Below, one piece after another: positions 52,055 through 62,979 of a DNA stretch of 64,000 bases. Location of the stretch: assembly GCF_001667075.1 (NCBI RefSeq), contig NZ_LZIL01000053.1, positions 124,001-188,000 of the forward strand. The letters are read 5' to 3'. The stretch comes from Mycobacterium sp. 852014-52450_SCH5900713. Its GTDB lineage: Bacteria > Actinomycetota > Actinomycetes > Mycobacteriales > Mycobacteriaceae. Below the pieces are notes generated by a model. It had not been told where the DNA came from. It saw nothing but the letters and a program-made list of their open reading frames with translations, and ran no database searches. Numbering within the stretch: the stretch's first letter is position 1; every line of letters begins with the position of its first letter. The translations under genes and the position numbers were made by a program.

Positions 52055-52091
52055 CCAGCTCTCGGTGGCCGCGATCACATCACCTTTGCCC

Positions 52092-52571
52092 CTACAGCAG
52101 CTCGAGCAGGAACGGCAGCTCCTGGTTGGCGTACCACGCCAAGTCGTGGTCTTGCGCGTCGCCGACGATCAGTTCGGCGTCCTCGTCGCCGAGGTCGGCG
52201 GCGTCGATGGCCTCAATCGCCTTCTTCACGGCTGGCTCGGCATCCGCGTTGTCGACGTACGCGGCGATCACGTCCTCCAGCGCGACGGGCCCGGCGAGTC
52301 TCACCACCGCGTCGTCGAGATCGGGACGGCAGCTGACGTCGCCGACCTCGGCGACCAGCACCGCGCGCCGCGGCGGCAGGGATCCGGCCGCCCCTTCGGG
52401 TTCGGTGTCGGCCAGCAGCCGCAGCGACGCCAGCGCCGCCTCGCGCAGGGCGACCTCGGCGAGTTCGTCGTCGTCGCCCTCGGCGTACGCCTCGCGCAAC
52501 GTCGGAGTCAGGGCGAACGCGGTGCCGTTGACGGGCCGCAACGAGCCGTCGGCGACGAGCCCCTGCAACAT
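52092..52571 (-). CDS. Conserved protein, Rv3231c-like
   Basis: A protein of at least 159 residues, acidic and helical, of unknown function but conserved in mycobacteria beside ppk2. Visible segments are TAFALTPTLREAYAEGDDDE, ALREAALASLRLLAD and HDLAWYANQELPFLLELL. ATG 52571 is the first normal start, but the upstream codons ATC CAG GTC TAC ATT CCG read as the conserved-looking IQVYIPATLA. The next in-frame codon upstream is the ppk2 stop. The true start may therefore be an ATC at 52601 or an ATT at 52589, or these codons are vestigial. Confidence 0.78.
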   Translation of the reverse strand: MLQGLVADGSLRPVNGTAFALTPTLREAYAEGDDDELAEVALREAALASLRLLADTEPEGAAGSLPPRRAVLVAEVGDVSCRPDLDDAVVRLAGPVALEDVIAAYVDNADAEPAVKKAIEAIDAADLGDEDAELIVGDAQDHDLAWYANQELPFLLELL

Positions 52572-52604
52572 GGCCAGCGTGGCCGGAATGTAGACCTGGA
52601 TGGC

Positions 52605-53471
52605 TCAGTCCCCGATCAGCGTGGCCACGTAGTCGTCGACATACGTCGCCAGGTCGCGCGGCGGGCGCCGGTAACTCACGGCAGGGAGCGGAAGTTTCGG
52701 CAGTTTGATCTTCGGCCGCTCCACTTCGTGGTAGTCGATCGTGGACAACAAATGGGCCATCATGTTCAGCCGCGCGTGCTTCTTGATATCCGATTCCACC
52801 ACATACCAAGGGCTGAACGAGGTATCGGTGTGCACCATCATCTCGTCCTTGGCCCGCGAATATTCTTCCCATCGGTAGACCGATTGCAGGTCCATGGTGG
52901 ACAGTTTCCATTGCCGCACAGGGTCATTCAGCCGCGCCCTGAACCGGCGCAGCTGTTCGGCCTCGGAAACCGAGAACCAATACTTGCGGAGCAGGATCCC
53001 CTCATCGATCAGCAACTGCTCGAAGATGGGCGTCTGCCGCAAGAACAACACGTACTCCTGCGGCGTGCAGAATCCCATCACCTTCTCGACACCGGCGCGG
53101 TTGTACCACGACCGATCGAACAGCACGATCTCCCCTTTGGCGGGCAAATGGGCGATATAGCGCTGGTAGTACCACTGTCCGCGCTCCCGCTCCGTCGGCG
53201 CGGGCAGTGCCGCGATGCGGACGGCCCGTGGGTTCAGGTATTCGGTGATCCGCTTGATGGTTCCGCCCTTACCCGCTCCGTCGCGGCCTTCAAAGATGAC
53301 CACTACGCGGGCGCCGGTGTTCCGCACCCACTCCTGCAACGTGACGAATTCGGTTTGCAGGCGGAACAATTCAGCTCGATATACCTCGTCGGGGACCTTC
53401 CGCACAGGCGGCGAAGCCGATTTCTTTGTGTGCGCCTTCGCAGACTCGCCGTCTTTGGTCCCGATGCTCAT
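52605..53471 (-). CDS. ppk2: Polyphosphate kinase 2
   Basis: A 288-residue PPK2-family kinase that uses polyphosphate to phosphorylate nucleoside phosphates. Walker A is EGRDGAGKGGT (about residue 60), the Walker B region is VLFDRSWYNRAGVE, and GFCTPQEYVLFLRQTP and LLRKYWFSVSEAEQ are the lid blocks. A Ser/Lys-rich N-terminal tail precedes the core. It lies 41 bp downstream of the WS/DGAT gene and is followed in the same frame by the Rv3231c-like gene, suggesting one operon. Confidence 0.94.
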   Translation of the reverse strand: MSIGTKDGESAKAHTKKSASPPVRKVPDEVYRAELFRLQTEFVTLQEWVRNTGARVVVIFEGRDGAGKGGTIKRITEYLNPRAVRIAALPAPTERERGQWYYQRYIAHLPAKGEIVLFDRSWYNRAGVEKVMGFCTPQEYVLFLRQTPIFEQLLIDEGILLRKYWFSVSEAEQLRRFRARLNDPVRQWKLSTMDLQSVYRWEEYSRAKDEMMVHTDTSFSPWYVVESDIKKHARLNMMAHLLSTIDYHEVERPKIKLPKLPLPAVSYRRPPRDLATYVDDYVATLIGD

Positions 53472-53512
53472 ATCAACGGATGATAGTTCCAGGCAGCAAG
53501 GTTCACCTCCGA

Positions 53513-54934
53513 CTACGGGCGGGAAGCTTCCAGCAATTCCTCGAGCGCTTGGTTCAACAGGCCCGGCAGCAGGTCGACGTCGCTCATCGCTTCGCGGTCG
53601 GCATTGATGCCGAAGTACAGCATGCCGTTATACGACGTCACGCTGATGGCCAGCGCCTGGTTGTGCAACAGCGGTGGGACGGCGTAGGTCTCCAGCAACT
53701 TGGTGCCGGCGATGTACATCTGCGACTGTGCCCCGGGCGCGTTGGTGATCAGCAGGTTGAACGTCCGCCTGGAAAAGCTGGGGAAGCTGGTGGCCACCCG
53801 AATACCCATGGCGTGCAGCGTGGGTGGCGCAAATCCCGACAGCGTGACGATGGTCCTGGCGTCCACCAGGCGCGCGGCCGTCGGGTTCGATTCGGTGGCA
53901 TGCGCGATCTGCGACAGCCGCACCACCGCGTTCGGCTCCCCCACCGGCAGGTCGACCAGAAACGGCGTCACCTGGCTGATGGCCTGACCGGGGCCGGTCG
54001 CATCGAGCTGACCGTCGGCGTAGATGGGCAGCGGCGCCATGGCCCGCACCGTCGCGGTCGCCGACACAGCCACCCCGCGTGACATCAGCCAGCTGCCCAG
54101 GGCGCCGGCGATCACCGCGAGCACCACGTCGTTGACGTCGCAGTCGTACCGGGCGCGCACGGTGCGGTAGTCGTCGAGGTTGCCGCATGCGACCGTGAAG
54201 CGCCGGTGGCGCGACACGGTGGCATTGAGCGGGCTGCTGGGTGCGGTGCCGCGCGCCACGGTGCGCGCGAAATCGAGGACCCGGCGGCCGGCGGCGAGCA
54301 GTTCGCCATGGTTGGTCGCCAGGCCGCCGATGGCCGAACCGACGGCCTGCAGCTGGGTGCCCGGCCCCACGAACCAGTCGCCGATGGCCCCGAAGATCAG
54401 CCGCGCGCCACCCGGGTCGCGTTCCGGCACCCAAATGTCTTCGGGGAAGGACGGCGGGCGCTTGGTGCGATCGGCGATGACGTGGTTGATCTCGAGCGCC
54501 GTCATGCCGTTGATGAGGGCTTGATGCGACTTGGTGTAGAGGGCGACGCGGTTCTTGGACAGGCCCTCGACCAGATACATCTCCCACAGCGGCCGCGACT
54601 TGTCCAGCGGCCGGGCGGCCAGCCGGGCGATCAGCTCGTGCAGTTGTTCGTCGCTGCCCGGGGAGGGCAGGGCGGAGCGCCGGACGTGATAGGTGATGTC
54701 GAAGTCGCCGTCGTCGACCCAGACGGGCCGGGCCGATCCCACCCGCACCTCCCGGACCCTTTGCCGATAGCGCGGAATTTGCGGCAGCCGCCGCTCGATG
54801 GTGGCCAGCAGCGTCTCGTAGCTCAATCCGGCGCGCGGTCGGCGCAGGATCGACAGTGATCCGACGTACATCGGGGTGGCCGTGTTTTCCAGCCGAAAAA
54901 ACGCCGCGTCCGATGGGGACAGCCGGGTCACCAT
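53513..54934 (-). CDS. WS/DGAT family protein (Tgs3-like), intact
   Basis: A 473-residue member of the wax ester/diacylglycerol acyltransferase family. The N-terminal MVTRLSPSDAAFFRLEN and the C-terminal TSYNGMLYFGINAD are typical. The catalytic motif HHxxxDG is altered: residues 137-143 read HQALING, so the second His and the Asp are replaced. It may still acylate with reduced activity or be a non-catalytic paralogue. In M. tuberculosis I recall this locus as two genes (Rv3233c, Rv3234c); here it is one uninterrupted frame. Confidence 0.9.
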   Translation of the reverse strand: MVTRLSPSDAAFFRLENTATPMYVGSLSILRRPRAGLSYETLLATIERRLPQIPRYRQRVREVRVGSARPVWVDDGDFDITYHVRRSALPSPGSDEQLHELIARLAARPLDKSRPLWEMYLVEGLSKNRVALYTKSHQALINGMTALEINHVIADRTKRPPSFPEDIWVPERDPGGARLIFGAIGDWFVGPGTQLQAVGSAIGGLATNHGELLAAGRRVLDFARTVARGTAPSSPLNATVSRHRRFTVACGNLDDYRTVRARYDCDVNDVVLAVIAGALGSWLMSRGVAVSATATVRAMAPLPIYADGQLDATGPGQAISQVTPFLVDLPVGEPNAVVRLSQIAHATESNPTAARLVDARTIVTLSGFAPPTLHAMGIRVATSFPSFSRRTFNLLITNAPGAQSQMYIAGTKLLETYAVPPLLHNQALAISVTSYNGMLYFGINADREAMSDVDLLPGLLNQALEELLEASRP

Positions 54935-55117
54935 AGGGCGCAGTCCTCCTCACCGAATCATTGCCCTGTTGCTGAAGGAGATGTTGCGCCCACGGTAATC
55001 GTCCGGCGGGGCAGCGTCCGAGCGCGGGTACGCGCGGGCCCGAGTTGTGCCATGATGACCACTGCCTGCCACTCTCCAGCGGGCTCCCGGTTCGACCGAA
55101 GAGTTGGAGAGTGCGCG

Positions 55118-55666
55118 TTGAACATCAGTCCTGTCGCGGGTCCACCCGGCGCGTTCGCCGTCCTACCCGTCGTCGACTACGAGCCCCCGGCACAAGACGT
55201 ACCACGAAGCGTCGCTTCCTGCCTGTCGTCGTCGCGCGCACCGTTGCGCAGGCGCAGCGCCCACCCACCGCATCGCCCCTGCCCGCCCGGCAGGCAGCCG
55301 GCCGAAGAGCCGCGCACCGCGACATCGGGGCCGACGCGGCAGGCCGCGATATTCGCCGACGCGGCGCTGCGCCGGGTGCTGGAGGTCATCGACCGCCGCC
55401 GCCCCGCCGCCCAGCTGCGCCCGTTGCTGACGCCAAGCCTGGTGGATTCCGTCGTCTCGATGGGCCAGGCGGTCGCCGGTCAGCAGGGCGCGGCGGTGCT
55501 TCGGCGGCTGCGCCTGCAGCCGGCCGGTCGGGACCCCGAGGCCGCGGCCGAGGTTTCCGGCTCGTATAGCCGCGGCAACCGGATCCACGCCATCGCCTGC
55601 CGCATCGAGCGGGTGTCCGCCGGCGCCGGCGCGCGCTGGCTGGTGGTGGCCTTGCACATCGGTTGA
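55118..55666 (+). CDS. Rv3235-family protein
   Basis: A 182-residue actinobacterial protein. A Pro/Arg-rich N-terminal half is likely disordered; the C-terminal domain (from about residue 85, AAIFADAALRRVLEVIDRRRP) contains QLRPLLTPSLVDSV and RIHAIACRIERV, ending WLVVALHIG. The family is associated with SecA genes in actinobacteria. TTG 55118 is preferred because GGAGAG lies 6 nt upstream; the ATG at 55052 would add 22 residues. It is divergent from the WS/DGAT gene. Confidence 0.8.
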   Translation: MNISPVAGPPGAFAVLPVVDYEPPAQDVPRSVASCLSSSRAPLRRRSAHPPHRPCPPGRQPAEEPRTATSGPTRQAAIFADAALRRVLEVIDRRRPAAQLRPLLTPSLVDSVVSMGQAVAGQQGAAVLRRLRLQPAGRDPEAAAEVSGSYSRGNRIHAIACRIERVSAGAGARWLVVALHIG

Positions 55667-55674
55667 TCGCGAGG

Positions 55675-56832
55675 TCAGTGCGGGGCCCCGGCAGTCGGTA
55701 CCAGCGGGCCGCCCGTGTAGCGGGTCAGCACCGGCCCGACGATCGCCATGATGAACACGTACGCCGTCGCCAGCGCGGCGACCGCGGGGATCGACGTGCC
55801 CGCCAAGCCGATGATGATCAGCGAGAACTCTCCCCTGGCGACCAGCGCGGTGCCCGCGCGCAGTTGCCCGCGCCGCGCGACTCCGTCGCGCCGGGCGGCG
55901 AAGATCCCGGTGGCCACCTTGGTCGCCGCGGTCACCGCGGCGAGGATCAGCGCCGCGGGAAGCATCGGGATCAGCGCGTGCGGATCGACCGAGAAGCCGA
56001 TAGCAAGGAAGAAGATGGCGGCGAACAGATCCCGCAGCGGCCCCAGCACCCGGCGCGCTCGGTCCGCCGTTTCCCCGGTCAGCGTCAGCCCCACCAGGAA
56101 CGCGCCGACCGCGGCCGACGCATGCAGGGATTCGGCCAGCGCCGCCACGATCAACGTGATGCCCAGCACCCGCAGCAGCAGCTGTTCGGAGTCGGGGTGC
56201 TCGACCAGCCGGCCGACATGGTGGCCCCAGCGGTAGGACGCGGCGAACGCCGCCAACAGCGCGGCCACCGCCACCACCATGCCGACGACGGCGTGCAACC
56301 AGCCGCCCTCGGATGCCAGGACGGCGAACAGCGGCAGGTAGGCCGCCATCGCGAAGTCCTCGAGGACCAGCACGGAGAGCACCGCCGGCGTCTCCCGGTT
56401 ACCGAGCCGGTGCAAGTCCTCCAGCAGCCGCGCGATGACACCCGAGGAGGAGATGTAGGTGACGCCGGCCAGGCACAGGATTGCCACGCCGTCCAATCCC
56501 AGCAGCCAGCCGGCGATCGCGCCGGGCGCCGCGTTGAGGACGATGTCGACCCCCGCCGACGGCAGGTGGTGGCGCAGGCTGGCGGCGAACTCGGCCGCGG
56601 AGAATTCCAGGCCCAGGGTGAGCAGGAGCAGCACGACGCCGATGGGCGCGCTCGTGGTGATGAACTGGCCGCCGGCATCCAGCGGCAGAATCCCGCCCTT
56701 ACCCAGCGACAGGCCCGCCAGCAGGTACACCGGGATCGGAGACAAGGCGAATCGGCGTGCGATGGCGCCCACTACGGCCAGCGTGGCCAGGAGGGCGCCG
56801 AGTTGTAACAGCAGCGCCCACGAAACCTGCAC
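55675..56832 (-). CDS. CPA2-type monovalent cation/proton antiporter (KefB-like)
   Basis: A 385-residue membrane protein with about 11-12 helices of the CPA2 (KefB/KhtU) fold. Family landmarks are YLLAGLSLGKGGIL, GVVLLLLTLGLEFS, ITYISSS-like VTYISSSGVIARLL and ARGEFSLIIIGLAG, which holds the conserved glutamate. No RCK domain is fused; the RCK_C protein is encoded 4 bp upstream. Together they look like a KhtTU-type K+/H+ antiporter. GTG 56832 (VQVSWALLLQ) is the start. Confidence 0.92.
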   Translation of the reverse strand: MQVSWALLLQLGALLATLAVVGAIARRFALSPIPVYLLAGLSLGKGGILPLDAGGQFITTSAPIGVVLLLLTLGLEFSAAEFAASLRHHLPSAGVDIVLNAAPGAIAGWLLGLDGVAILCLAGVTYISSSGVIARLLEDLHRLGNRETPAVLSVLVLEDFAMAAYLPLFAVLASEGGWLHAVVGMVVAVAALLAAFAASYRWGHHVGRLVEHPDSEQLLLRVLGITLIVAALAESLHASAAVGAFLVGLTLTGETADRARRVLGPLRDLFAAIFFLAIGFSVDPHALIPMLPAALILAAVTAATKVATGIFAARRDGVARRGQLRAGTALVARGEFSLIIIGLAGTSIPAVAALATAYVFIMAIVGPVLTRYTGGPLVPTAGAPH

Positions 56833-56836
56833 CGGC

Positions 56837-57319
56837 TCAGCCCTTGTCGATGATCTGTTCGACGCCGGCGATGCCGTCCTGGGTGCCGATGACGATCAAA
56901 ACATCTCGGGCATAGAGCATTTCGGCCGGACCCGGCGAGGCGAGCACTTCCTCGTTACGCACGATCGCGACGATGGAGGCGCCGGTGCGGGTGCGGGCGT
57001 GGGTGTCGCCCAAGGGATGGCCCACAAAGGGGCTATCGGCCAGGATGTGGACCTGCCCCGTCTCGAGTCCGGGTATTTCGCGGGCCAGCTCGGTGAACCG
57101 CTCCGCGATGCGCGGTGCCCCCAGGATCTGGGCCACCGCCTCGGCCTCTTCGTCACTGAGGTGCAGGAGCGGCCGGGCCTCGTCCGGGTCCTCCCGGGCA
57201 TAGACGACGACCTCGAAATCGCCGCTCCGCCGCGCAATGATGCCGATGCGGTCGCCTTTGTGATCAGTGAATTCGTAGCGAAGGCCGACGCCCGGCAGCA
57301 GCACCTCCTTGACATCCAT
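56837..57319 (-). CDS. KhtT-like RCK_C regulatory subunit, Rv3237c-like
   Basis: A 160-residue cytosolic protein. The N-terminal half (VKEVLLPGVGLRYEFTDHKG, FEVVVYAREDPDEARPLL) matches the KhtT N-terminal domain, and the C-terminal half is RCK_C/TrkA-C (GHPLGDTHARTRTGASIVAI). In B. subtilis KhtT gates the KhtU antiporter and binds c-di-AMP (known); the same partnership here is inferred from the 4-bp spacing to the antiporter gene. Confidence 0.88.
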   Translation of the reverse strand: MDVKEVLLPGVGLRYEFTDHKGDRIGIIARRSGDFEVVVYAREDPDEARPLLHLSDEEAEAVAQILGAPRIAERFTELAREIPGLETGQVHILADSPFVGHPLGDTHARTRTGASIVAIVRNEEVLASPGPAEMLYARDVLIVIGTQDGIAGVEQIIDKG

Positions 57320-57388
57320 CCGTCAATCCTGACAGGTCGGCCGCAGGCGCCGCACCCGATCGCCGAGCTGCTAACGAATTACAAAGAT

Positions 57389-58144
57389 TCAGCCCTGCCG
57401 GGCAATGCTCGTGGCCTGGCGGCGCGGAATCGGCAGCAGCATCGACACCTCGCGGCGGTACTCGCGGTACGGGTGGCCGAGAGACGCGACCAGGTCACGC
57501 TCTTCGAGCTGCGTGGCGATCAGGATGTAGGTCGTCATGCCGATCGAGAACAGCAGGTGCCCCGCCGTCATGGCCGGCGCCGCCCAGAACGCGATGAGCA
57601 TCCCGAGCATCAGGGGGTGACGCACCACGCGGTAGAGCAGTCGTACGCGGAATTCCACGCTGGTGTAAGGCTTTTGGCGCGACGCCAGATATACCTGCCG
57701 GAGCCCGAACAAATCGAAATGGTTGATCAGGAACGTCGCCAGCAGCGCAATCGCCCAGCCGAGCCAGAACAGCGCCCACAGCACCGCGCGGGCCGCCGGC
57801 ATCCGCACATCCCAGATGACCGTTGGCATCGTTCGCCACTGCCAGTACAGCAGGGCCAGCACCACACTCGACAGCAGCACGTAGGTGCTGCGCTCGATCG
57901 ACGAAGGCACAAACCGCGCCCACCATCGCTTGAACGCGGGCCGGGCCATCACGCTGTGCTGGACGCCGAACAAGACGACCAACGCCACGTTGATCGGTAT
58001 CGCCGCGGCGACGGGCGCCGCGAGCCCATGGTCGACGCTTCGGGGCACCACGAGGTTGCCCACGAAACCAATGAGATACAGAAAGGCCGCGAGGAAGAGC
58101 AGGTACGCCGCGGCGCCGTAACCAAGCGTCAAGTATCGCTTCAT
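57389..58144 (-). CDS. NnrU/isoprenylcysteine-methyltransferase-like membrane protein (MddA type)
   Basis: A 251-residue membrane protein with about six helices. The C-terminal HPLMLGMLIAFWAAP and LEERDLVASLGHPYREYRRE match the ICMT-like methyltransferase signature (RHP, then EERDL and YxxY), which binds SAM. The family includes MddA, methanethiol S-methyltransferase, to which mycobacterial homologues are often assigned. Thiol specificity is inferred from family only. ATG 58144 (MKRYLTLGYG) is chosen over the upstream 58222. Confidence 0.85.
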   Translation of the reverse strand: MKRYLTLGYGAAAYLLFLAAFLYLIGFVGNLVVPRSVDHGLAAPVAAAIPINVALVVLFGVQHSVMARPAFKRWWARFVPSSIERSTYVLLSSVVLALLYWQWRTMPTVIWDVRMPAARAVLWALFWLGWAIALLATFLINHFDLFGLRQVYLASRQKPYTSVEFRVRLLYRVVRHPLMLGMLIAFWAAPAMTAGHLLFSIGMTTYILIATQLEERDLVASLGHPYREYRREVSMLLPIPRRQATSIARQG

Positions 58145-58280
58145 GGGGTTAAGTGTCCGCCGGCCAGGCACGTTCGGATATAGGTCGTTTGCCTCATCTT
58201 CGGCGAGCCGGGCCCTAGGCATTTTTGACTAGTCCGTTGCGCAGCGCGTACGTGCTGGGGCCTCAAATTTTCCGGCACCC

Positions 58281-58340
58281 GCCGAGCGTGAAGCCAGCCG
58301 CACACTCGGCGCCGAACGTGAAGCCAGCCGCACACTCGCG
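58281..58340. repeat. Two tandem 30-bp repeat units beyond secA1
   Basis: Units 58281-58310 and 58311-58340 share the block CGTGAAGCCAGCCGCACACT (CGTG to ACACT identical) and differ mainly at the sixth base and at the end. They occupy the gap between the secA1 stop and the NnrU-like gene. The period and the CGAGCG/CGAACG edge blocks recall the array at 19443-19502. I recall a transporter gene (Rv3239c) at this position in M. tuberculosis; it is absent. Confidence 0.8.
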
Positions 58341-58352
58341 AAAAGGTGGGGG

Positions 58353-61175
<2,823 letters not shown>

Positions 61176-61254
61176 AGCTATGTCCCCTGTTGGTAGGAGT
61201 CTCTTCTCTTAAGCGACTCCCATGGTAGGTGACAACCCCCCAAAGGCCGTCGTA

Positions 61255-61299
61255 GCGGCGATCGCAAGCGCGGCACCGCCGGGCGCTGCGGGCCGCCGC
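61255..61299 (+). repeat. 45-bp dispersed palindrome, intact copy
   Basis: The element opens GCGGCGATCGCAAGC and closes GGGCCGCCGC, so its outer stem has different bases from the other copies but still pairs. It lies between the hpf stop and the secA1 start (both minus strand). Confidence 0.8.
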
Positions 61300-61311
61300 C
61301 CGAAGGCCCCG

Positions 61312-61995
61312 TCAGGAAAGCCTGATCAGCCCGTAGTCGTAGGCGTGCCGGCGGTAGACCACGCACGGCCGTTCGGTCTGCTTGTCGTGGAACAAGAAGA
61401 AGTCGTGCCCGACGAGCTCCATCTCGTAGAGCGCGTCGTCGACCGTCATCGGCGTGGCCGGGTGCTCCTTTGTCCGCACGATCCGCCCTGGCTCGTGGCC
61501 GGCGTCGGCGCCGTCATGGTCGACGGCTGGCTCCGGCATGCGTTCCTGCCGCGGCGGCGGGACGACCGCCGTGGCGGCGGCCAGCGACACCGGCGTCTTG
61601 TCGCCGTAGTGGACCTTGCGGCGGTCCTTGACGCGACGCAGCCGGTTCTCCAGTTTGTCCACCGCGGACTCGAACGCCGCATAGAAGCTGTCGGCGCAGG
61701 CCTCCGCCCGGCTGACCGGCCCGCGGCCGCGGGCGGTGATCTCCACGCGTTGACACGATTTGCGCTGGCGCCGGTTCGGCGCGTGTTTGAGCTCGACATC
61801 GAAGAGATAGATGGAGCGATCGAACCGCTCGAGGCGGGCAAGTTTCTGGGAGACGTACAGCCGGTAGTGGTCGGGAATTTCTACATTGCGGCCCTTGAAA
61901 ACGACTTCGGCAGTGGTCGTCGGTTGAGGTTGGCCGTCGGTTTGCGTCGGCGGTTGGTCGAGAATCTGACCGGAATCCACGGATAGCCTTGACAT
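61312..61995 (-). CDS. hpf: Long-type hibernation promoting factor
   Basis: A 227-residue long HPF. The N-terminal S30AE domain (about 35-135) has VVFKGRNVEIPDHYRLYVSQ and ELKHAPNRRQRKSCQRVEI, and RRKVHYGDK begins the basic linker. The C-terminal dimerisation domain contains ALYEMELVGHDFFLFHDKQT and ends VVYRRHAYDYGLIRLS. It binds 30S and promotes 70S or 100S hibernation (known). ATG 61995 is chosen; a TTG at 62004 is in frame. The leader upstream is about 309 bp. Confidence 0.94.
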   Translation of the reverse strand: MSRLSVDSGQILDQPPTQTDGQPQPTTTAEVVFKGRNVEIPDHYRLYVSQKLARLERFDRSIYLFDVELKHAPNRRQRKSCQRVEITARGRGPVSRAEACADSFYAAFESAVDKLENRLRRVKDRRKVHYGDKTPVSLAAATAVVPPPRQERMPEPAVDHDGADAGHEPGRIVRTKEHPATPMTVDDALYEMELVGHDFFLFHDKQTERPCVVYRRHAYDYGLIRLS

Positions 61996-62304
61996 ACGTG
62001 ACAACTCGTTTCTCTTTCACGTCGCACGCGCCCTGCGTGCCCGGCTTGCTAACGACGCGCCGACGAGGTGGGAGAGCGGTCCTTAGGAGAAGTCACCGCC
62101 GCAGAGTGCTCGCCGATGCAAGGTGTCGAATACTCACCCCTTCCCGCGAGTGGGGGTCTCAACTTTGGGAATGTCGCGACCAGTGAGGCAGACCAGTGAG
62201 TTGGTTAACGTTGTTCTCGACGTTAGCTCTTGTTCGCCTCGCCATGCCACTAATTTCGCTGAGCTGTTGCGAGTTCTTCACATCCGCTTGGCGACCGCAC
62301 AGCC
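61996..62304 (-). promoter_or_regulatory. hpf upstream region
   Basis: The 309-bp gap between hpf and the ComF-like gene has no credible gene. A TTGAGA (minus strand, 62162-62157) is too far (24 bp) from the nearest TATTCG to make a standard promoter, so I cannot assign one. A long leader for hpf is possible. Confidence 0.3.
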
Positions 62305-62937
62305 TCACGCGACAGCGACCGCCAACACGGCGGTCGCCCGGACGCCCGCGGCGTCCAGCACTCGCACCGACTCGCGGGCCGTCGCCCCGGTGGTGACGAT
62401 GTCGTCGACGATCAAAACCTCGGTTCGCGGCGGTGTTCCGCGCAGCACCACCCGCCCCGTGACATTGCGCTCGCGGGCGGTGATGCCCAGGCCCACCGAG
62501 TCGCGAACCAGGGCCCGCATCCGCAATGCCGGGGTGACGGCGATGCCCGGGTGGCGGCCCACCGCGGTGCGCGCCAGCCGGGTGACCGGGTCGCCGCCGC
62601 GCCGGCGCGCCGCCGAACGACGCGTCAGCGCCGGCACGACGGTCAGCGGGGTCTCGACGATTCCCCACGACAGCAGCCGGTGCACGCCGGTGGCCAGCGC
62701 GACCGCCAACGGCCCGACGAGATCGACGCGGCCCTGCTCCTTGAGGGCCAGGATCGCTTGCCGGCGCGCGCCGGCGTAGCGCCCGAGGGCGAACACCGGC
62801 ACCTGCGGGTCGATCCGGGGGTTCACCACGTGCGGTTGGTCGGCGGCCACCGACAGCTCCCGCGCGCACGCGTCACACCATCGGGCCGACGGCGCCCCGC
62901 AGCCGCCGCACTGCAGCGGCAGGATGAGGTCGAGCAT
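62305..62937 (-). CDS. ComF-type phosphoribosyltransferase-like protein
   Basis: A 210-residue ComF-family protein. The N-terminal zinc finger has LQCGGCGAPSARWCDACA (two CxxC pairs). The PRPP loop is VLIVDDIVTTGATA, preceded by a basic RRSAARRRGG stretch and VRDSVGLGITARERNV. ComF relatives function in DNA uptake or transfer, but the catalytic role in mycobacteria is unknown. It starts 43 bp after the lpqB stop on the same strand, and I recall an extra gene (Rv3243c) between them in M. tuberculosis that is absent. Confidence 0.88.
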   Translation of the reverse strand: MLDLILPLQCGGCGAPSARWCDACARELSVAADQPHVVNPRIDPQVPVFALGRYAGARRQAILALKEQGRVDLVGPLAVALATGVHRLLSWGIVETPLTVVPALTRRSAARRRGGDPVTRLARTAVGRHPGIAVTPALRMRALVRDSVGLGITARERNVTGRVVLRGTPPRTEVLIVDDIVTTGATARESVRVLDAAGVRATAVLAVAVA

Positions 62938-62979
62938 GGGGCCAGTGTCGCGGGCGGGACCGACAAGGCCTTGGCCGTC

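Noticed and set aside
58141..58335. 64-codon minus-strand frame with a repeated CGWLH pattern
   Set aside because: The repetition is a translation of the tandem 30-bp DNA repeat, not a protein repeat.
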